Source of the DNA: Rhizophagus irregularis | Taxonomy: Eukaryota; Glomeromycota; Glomeromycetes; Glomerales; Glomeraceae | Direction of reading: 5' to 3' | Length of the DNA: 64,000 bases | Assembly (NCBI RefSeq): GCF_026210795.1 | Contig: NC_089434.1 | Location: 62,001 to 126,000, forward strand | The notes under the pieces: generated by a model | Told to the model about the DNA's origin: nothing | Seen by the model: the letters and a program-made list of their open reading frames with translations, nothing else | Databases searched by the model: none | Shown: piece by piece, positions 57,912 through 64,000 of the stretch | Position numbering within the stretch: the first letter of the stretch is position 1 | Layout: each line of letters begins with the position of its first letter | Program-made: the position numbers and the translations under genes

Positions 57912-60900
57912 GTTCGATCAGTCAATTGCGAAAGAAGATCTTATAGACAGACCTGTTCACCATATTCTCTTATTCAGCAGAATCCTTATTTCTGGAGTCA
58001 TGTTCGAATTGCTGTTCCTGATCCAAAAAATATTAAGCATATACCAAAATTTTATTATTCTAATGATCCGTTATTAACGTATTTGAAGAATAATCAAATT
58101 AAACAATTGAATAAACTTCTCGGTACTGAAAATTCATCATCTACTGAATTATGGTTAGAAAGCTGCCGATGGTGCATTTGATCAAAAACCAGTATTTAAA
58201 GGCTTTTGCTATATTATACTACAAACCACAGAACGTGAAAAAGATAATAAAGGCATATAAAATCTTAAGTATTCAAATGAATTTTTAGATTTTCTTGTTA
58301 TTTTAGGAAGTATTAGTCTAAAAGCATTGGATTTATTTTGCCAAAACTTGGCTGGTATGACGATTCGTACAATTAGGTAATTAAAATTATATAATATTTA
58401 TGTTCAAATCTATTTTATTAAATTGAATTAATTACAGACGCCATAGAAGTGCTTCGGAGGATGCTATTAATAATCCTGATCTCTGCTATGAAAATGTTGC
58501 TAGATTCAAAAGACTTTTAGATGTATTAAATTATAAAGGTTCAGTAGCGGCAATGACCGATTGTACAAAATTAAAAACAGGACTGCAATATTTATCAAAA
58601 TTAGGTTGCATTGTCAGATCAACTTTGAACTATAGTGATTGTAAGATTAAAACTTATGACAATATATATAATACAGTTTCTAATATTAAGAATAAAAATG
58701 CAATTACGAAAGATGTTAAAATTTATATTCTTCAGGTAATTTCTAATATAATACATTCAATTATTCTAGCATTAAATTATTTAAATTTTATTTAAATTAT
58801 TAGGTACCTCTTCTGAAGTTTCTACCTATAGTTGTTGCATTAATTCCAACTAGAAATAATAATGCTGAAAAAGTTTTTGCATTTCATCAAAAACTTATCA
58901 ATATTGCGACAAGACTTGATATACATATCATTTCTATTGGATTGGATGGAGCAGCTACGTAACTTTGCAGCACAAAACCTGCTAGCAAGCAACTAAAACT
59001 AATATGCGTATTCAACATCGAAACATCCAATTTGGTATTAATTTCAACTGTCCTGTATTCCCTAAAATTGGCCCATGATTCATATATAGGACCTAAAGCA
59101 TAGGAAAAAAACAGCAAGAAACGCTGCTATGTCTGGTGCCCGCTTACTCACTTTTGGCAATTCTACTGTCCGATTTGATCAGTTGTTAAAATTGTCTCTT
59201 AAAGAAGATAGTGTCATGTATAAACGGGATATTATAAGATTAGATCGATAAGATGATAATACAGCATATCAAAGAATCTGGAACAGTTACTAGATGAAAA
59301 AAAAGATTTGCCTTTTAAACAACATAACCTATTCGTTTATCTTTTTATTATGGGTAAGTATTGTTTAATTTGTATTTAATTTTAAATTCTTAATTTATGA
59401 AGTATTTTTTAATAAAATTTTTTATTTATTAACTAAATTAACTTTAGGCAAACTTATTGATAGTTATCTCAATCAAAATATTACATATTATAAAAGGATC
59501 TAAATGGCTATTACTGCATATTTCTTTTTACATCTTTGGAAATATCATATTGAAACTTTTAGTACATTTTATCCTTCTCATATATCCATTTCAAGGAACT
59601 TTTTAGTAATGCAAACTTTTAATATTATGATTAGTCTAGTTGAATCCTTAGTTCTTTTAATTAAGATCCATCGAGATTATTATAAAAATATTCCGTTATT
59701 ACCGTGGAAATATGGCACTGAATCATGTGAACATATTTTTGGTATTTCTTGCCAATTTTGTGCTAATTTTAATTATTTAGAAATCGTTCAAATGGTTCCA
59801 AAAATTAATCAATATCTTAGATCCGTTAAATCTGATGATTTGATGATGTTTAGGAAGGAAAAAAAGTGAGTATTATTTATTTTTTAATCATATTTATTTT
59901 GCAATTACATGATTTATTTTATTTGATTTATTTTAGGTTATGATTTTAATGAATATGGAGAAATCAATCTTATAGATGATAATCTTGAATGCTTACGCTA
60001 CTGGCTATCTGATACTGAGATTGATAATGCAATCAAAGTGGGTTATGAAAAAGCCGTTCATCTAGCAAAATATTTGGAAATGACTGCCATACCACATAAT
60101 GCTCATTATTTTGCTATTTATTAAAGACTTCCTACCTTATGGCTAGAAGATTTTTGGGATGACAATTCAAAGTTTAGGTATACTGACAATAATGAAAAAA
60201 TTAATAATGATAATCTAAATATTTCTCAAAGTATAAACTGTGCAGTATCTAAATTATCAAATCAAGAAAACCAAGAAGAGCTTAATTCATCAGATTTGGA
60301 TGTTTCGTCCTTGCTAAAAAAAAATTATGGAACCTGTCAAGTAATTGTGGAACATATCCAAAAATTACCTGATATTTTATGGTATCCAAATTGTAAGTAA
60401 TTTAGTTATTATATTTTAATATTTCTTTACAAATCTAATTTCATTTTTTTTATTATTTATATAATTATAGATTCTAAGGACTTTGATTATCCTTTAAACA
60501 ATAGATTATTAAATATTGAACACTTTTTAAATTTGCGTCAACATCATGATGCTTATTTAAATAGAAAACTTGAATGCAAAAATATCTTATTAAAAAATTA
60601 TAACAACGAAACTGATGGTGAATTTGACATTAATAAATAAAACAAGTGGTTTGATTTCTGTATTTGACTAAAAATGATTCTATTTCTATTAAATCACGAA
60701 AAAATCGATGGAAATCAGATGGAATGACTAATTGTAACATGCATAAAAAGCAAAATTTACCAGGTAAACTTAATGTAATAATGTTCTTATTTTAATTTTT
60801 TAATTTTTCTAACTTTATTTTTATATTTTTAGAAAATCTTTCATGTGCTAATGTAACTACTTTTTTTCCATTACAAGTTGGTTCTTATGTAATAGTTAAA

Positions 60901-61144
60901 TTTGATAATACACTTTGTATTGCTCAAATTATTGCTATGTACGAAAAAAAAGTTTCAATACATTCTTATATCAATACACTCATTTCAAATCTCAAATCTC
61001 TTTCTTATATACTGTATCTATGAAAATTTATTTTCATATTAATGGTGCAATTTTTTCAGAAATCCATGATTATTCTTTTTGTATTTTTTCTCATGTTGAA
61101 CCTTTACATATTACTTATCATTTGGCTTCTAAAGATATTAGTAT

Positions 61145-62523
61145 AGGACCCCGCTTACTTCTAATAGAGGTCTCCGAAAATATAAGGTAAAATTTATATT
61201 AAAAAAAAATTTTAGGTCTCTTAATAGATAAAGGTAAAATTATATATATGACAAATAAAAGGTCTCCGGATATGTAAGGTAAAGTTAAAATAGGTTTCCG
61301 GTTTTATAAGGTAAAATCAAATATAAGTTTACAAATGTTTCGGTAAATAATAAGGTAAAATTGTATATAAAATTTAATATTTACCTTATATATACTAATT
61401 TGAAATATTGTACAACAATTATTACAATATTTGGTAATATACGTTTTATAATTTTTTCTCAAAATAAAAAATTTATTCTCCTCTTTATACTTGTAAAAAC
61501 CATTTTATATTTTTAATTTTATTTGCATTAGCACTATCTTTTTGAAAATTATTACAAAAATTAGCTTTTAAAATATAAAAATTCGTACAGCAATTAGCAA
61601 CTTCAGAATTTAATTTCAGTACTTTGGTTAAATCAAATCATATTTTACTATCTAAGAAAGTTGTTTAGTAAGGTCGAACTACTTATATTTGAATTTTTAT
61701 AGCAGTTGGAGTAATATTTATTGCATACGAGCATTTTTTTATTTTAATATTAACTTAAAATTTACGTTTTTTGTTTATTAAATTCGGAGCGTAATTTGGG
61801 CATTTTAGTCAAATGAAATCACCTTTTTAAGCTTAAGTAATATTGTTCGGCGAGATCGAAACTACCTGAATATTAATTTTCATAAGAATCAGTTTAATAT
61901 TTACGGAATACGAGCAATTTTCGCACTTTTAATTTTTTTTTATTTTCCCGATCAGTAATTATAGGGCGTAATTTGGGCACTTTGGTCAAATGAAATCACT
62001 TTTTCATGCTTAAGTAAAGTTGTTCGGCAAGGTCGAAAATATTTAGATAAATATTTTCATAGCAGTTGGATTAATACTTATGGGGTACGAGCATTTTTTC
62101 ATAATAATACCAATTACGAATTTATTTTTTTTAAAAAAAAATTAATTAGATTTTTTTAAAGAAAGTAAGTGAATAATAGTTTCGAAGTAAAGTTAAAGAT
62201 GTGTGTCTTTAAGATTTTTTTTATAGTATTTTTGTAATTCAAAGTACTTTTTTTACTAATAAAAGTTATTTATCTTTAAAGAATAAGAATTAAACTTAGT
62301 AAAAATAAAAAATTTTTAAAATTTATTGTAATGATTATAAAATATTTTGTTTATTTAATATTTAAAAAAATTTAGGTCTCTGAAAATCTAAGGTAAAATT
62401 TAATATAATTTTAAAAGGTCACTATATATATATGGTAAAATTATGAGATAAGAAAGGTTGGTAAAATTACTAGTAAATCTGAAATTTTGCCCGGAGACCT
62501 TTATTAGAAGTAAGCGGGGTCCT
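61145..62523. mobile_element. 1.38 kb element with 8-bp target duplication (GGTCTCCG arms)
   Basis: ATTAGTAT flanks it (61137-61144 and 62524-62531). The termini are inverted: AGGACCCCGCTTACTTCTAA then TAGAGGTCTCCG, against the complement at 62490-62523. Arms repeat GGTCTCCGGATATATAAGGTAAAA-like words. No transposase. The host frame rejoins as KDISINEEAL. Confidence 0.9.
61605..62110. repeat. Three tandem units of about 180 bp in the 1.38 kb element
   Basis: Units near 61613, 61790 and 61970 share GGCGTAATTTGGGCACTTTG, TCAAATGAAATCAC, AAGTTGTTCGGCAAGGTCGA and TACGAGCATTTTTT. Confidence 0.75.
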
Positions 62524-62607
62524 ATTAGTATCAATGAAGAAGCATTAATTCTTAAAGGAAATGCAAAAAAAACTTTTAATGAACTTATAAAACTTGATAG
62601 TATATAA

Positions 62608-64000
62608 ATTATATATCTATAAAGTTTCGAATTAGATAAACAATAAAAATATATTGATAATCAAGTCATATTTCAAATTTTAGCAAATTTTATATAAATT
62701 TAGATGTGATAATTCAATTTTGAGCAGATTAGGCTAATTTTGAAAGGAGCAAAAAGTGTCTAATTTCATGCAGATCAGTTGTGAGTTATATATATAATGT
62801 CTGGGGTCCTGTTATATAGCTAAGAATAATATGTTTCAAATGATATTTACCATTTTACTTATTGAGTTAAATTGACTACTTAATAATGCATATGTAGTAT
62901 TGTTATAAAATACATACATGAACATTGGACAATTTTAAACTGGATAGTACAGTTCATGTCAGCTATAATTTCATACTTGGAATATTTTGTTTGCATTAAT
63001 GCCAGCCATTTTTCTTGTTAATTTCAGCCAAAAGATTTTTAAGGTTGGTTATTAACTTATCTATATTTGCAAAATCTATAGACTATAAACATATATGAAC
63101 ATGAATTCGTTTAGATATTCGTATCCACAAAAAATTGCCAGATAATATTCTATATACAATATTGTATATATGTGAGGTATAATGAGTAGATTGTATTTTA
63201 ATAATATTATATTAAAATTTATATTAAATAATTACTTTCATGTATTTTTTTTATTAATTTTACTTTAACATATAATGTAAAAAAAAATAAAAATAAAAAA
63301 ATATTTTAAGTATAAAATTTAAATAATTAGCTGATAATTATTTGTGTTAAAATAATTATATAAACTATTAAATTAGTTAAATTAAATAAATTAAGTTTAG
63401 CAATTCTAATTAAATTAAGTACTAGTTAAATTGGCTCAAATTTTGATTTAGTCCAATTTATGCAACTTTATATTAGAATAATTTTTAATTTTATTTAATA
63501 AATTTAAAAAGCTTCTTGTTAAACCAAATTTTACCTATTAAAAAATTTATAATTTAATAAATTTAATAATATTTCAAAATTTTAATTCATTTAATCACTT
63601 AAGTAAAAAATGGTAATGAAAACTTCTAATTTTACATGAAAAGTACAATGATTAAATATAAGTATTTATAAAAAAAAAAATTGACAAAAAAGTAAATTTA
63701 AAATTGCAACAGTTTTGCCATCTGTCTAATTAATGATAAATTGAATTCAAATATTAAGATAAATTTCAATATTTTGAATCTTAAAATGGTATTTAATAAT
63801 TACTATATATTGCAAGGTATAGTATCCTAAGTATAATACAAATTTCAGATGATTAATTTTATATTACTATTACATTTATCTATAACATAAATTTTATTAC
63901 AATGGCATATATTTCAAAAGCTTGTTTTATAATAATCAGAAAATTACTATTTACATATAATTTCTGGGTAAAATTCAATTCTCTAAATAATAACTGAAAA
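62608..64000. other. Gene-free AT-rich end of the window
   Basis: 1.4 kb with very low GC. I see no ORF, RNA gene or repeat family that I can support. Confidence 0.5.

Larger units (their letters stand above)
56700..62607 (+). pseudogene. Unassigned transposase-like relic, copy P-b, with three insertions
   Basis: Order on the plus strand: CEAIINERAVFCICGQ and LDKNYDKSRLNEHSNN (a Cys/His N-terminal motif), GLPGLFPIIPKK (insertion 56940-57337), MCVRS (insertion 57715-57911), VNCERRSYRQTCSPYS, NPYFWSHVRIAVPDPKNIK, LNYKGSVAAMTDCTKLKTGL (58553), IHIISIGLDGAAT, DLKH.KKTARNAAMSGARLL, YFFLHLWKYHIETFSTFYPS, LPWKYGTESCEHIFGISCQF (about 59720), CLRYWLSDTEIDNAIKVGYE, HVEPLHITYHLASKDIS (insertion 61145-62523), INEEALILKGNAKKTFNEL and a stop at 62605. 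Introns and stops are scattered; not functional. It is the same family as 48.3-51.1 kb, with clear divergence. Confidence 0.65.

Noticed and set aside
58887-59117. Minus-strand open frame inside P-b
   Set aside because: Opposite strand of the coding relic with the GLDGA box.
1-64000. CRISPR arrays, bacterial operons, rRNA or full tRNA genes
   Set aside because: The direct repeats seen are tandem without unique spacers; introns and transposon types are eukaryotic; no complete tRNA or rRNA found by eye.

Overview
The window is extremely AT-rich eukaryotic DNA. Its genes are split by short introns of about 60-100 nt with GTAAGT/GTATGT donors and TAG/CAG acceptors. Almost all of it is made of DNA transposons at several stages of decay. 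BED-finger and ZNF862-like hAT relics, Tnp2-like (CACTA) transposases, Myb/SANT ORFs and a SAM/Crinkler-like pseudogene together point to an arbuscular mycorrhizal fungus (Glomeromycotina, Rhizophagus-like). That placement is inference from family resemblance; no rRNA or species marker is present.

Layout. 0-2.4 kb: ZNF862/hAT relic on the minus strand, split by a non-autonomous element built of GAGTC motifs. 2.9-3.8 kb: five-exon Myb/SANT-like gene. 4.5-5.1 kb: element rich in CCAATCGGT motifs with a nested foldback. 5.7-7.7 kb: first copy (X1) of an unrecognised protein family, called 'family X' here. 10.1 kb: tRNA-like SINE candidate. 10.5-13.5 kb: Tnp2-like transposase copy 1 (minus), head to head with X2 (plus, 14.2-19.1 kb). 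An intron of X2 holds a 3.6 kb element carrying a second Myb/SANT gene. 20.2-22.3 kb: tandem repeats of 350-450 bp. 22.9-26.3 kb: transposase copy 2 (minus), again head to head with X3 (plus, 26.6-27.8 kb). 27.8-35 kb: gene-poor, with one well-bounded hAT-type MITE. 35.9-38.0 kb: SAM/Crinkler-like pseudogene split by a 1.4 kb element with a 9-bp target duplication. 39-46 kb: a small secreted-protein candidate, foldback elements, a hairpin tandem array with a second 9-bp-TSD element, and a BED-hAT relic. 46.6-48.2 kb: transposase copy 3, split by a 244-bp MITE. 48.3-51.1 kb and 56.7-62.6 kb: two divergent relics of one further transposase-like family; the second carries three separate insertions. 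51.8-55.3 kb: the one clearly intact host gene, an eight-exon YEATS2-like chromatin reader. 62.6-64 kb: AT-rich DNA without genes.

How the parts fit. The most unusual signal is family X. Three diverged copies share intron positions, including an exon of 279, 279 and 278 nt. Two of the three sit head to head with a Tnp2-like transposase, as expected if transposase and X are the two genes of one transposon, with X an accessory protein. The second theme is a set of non-autonomous elements whose ends are filled with a short motif that differs from element to element (GAGTC, GGCTC, GGACC, CGATTGG, CGTAATATT). For six insertions I could read exact 8- or 9-bp target duplications directly; a seventh matches at 7 of 8 positions.
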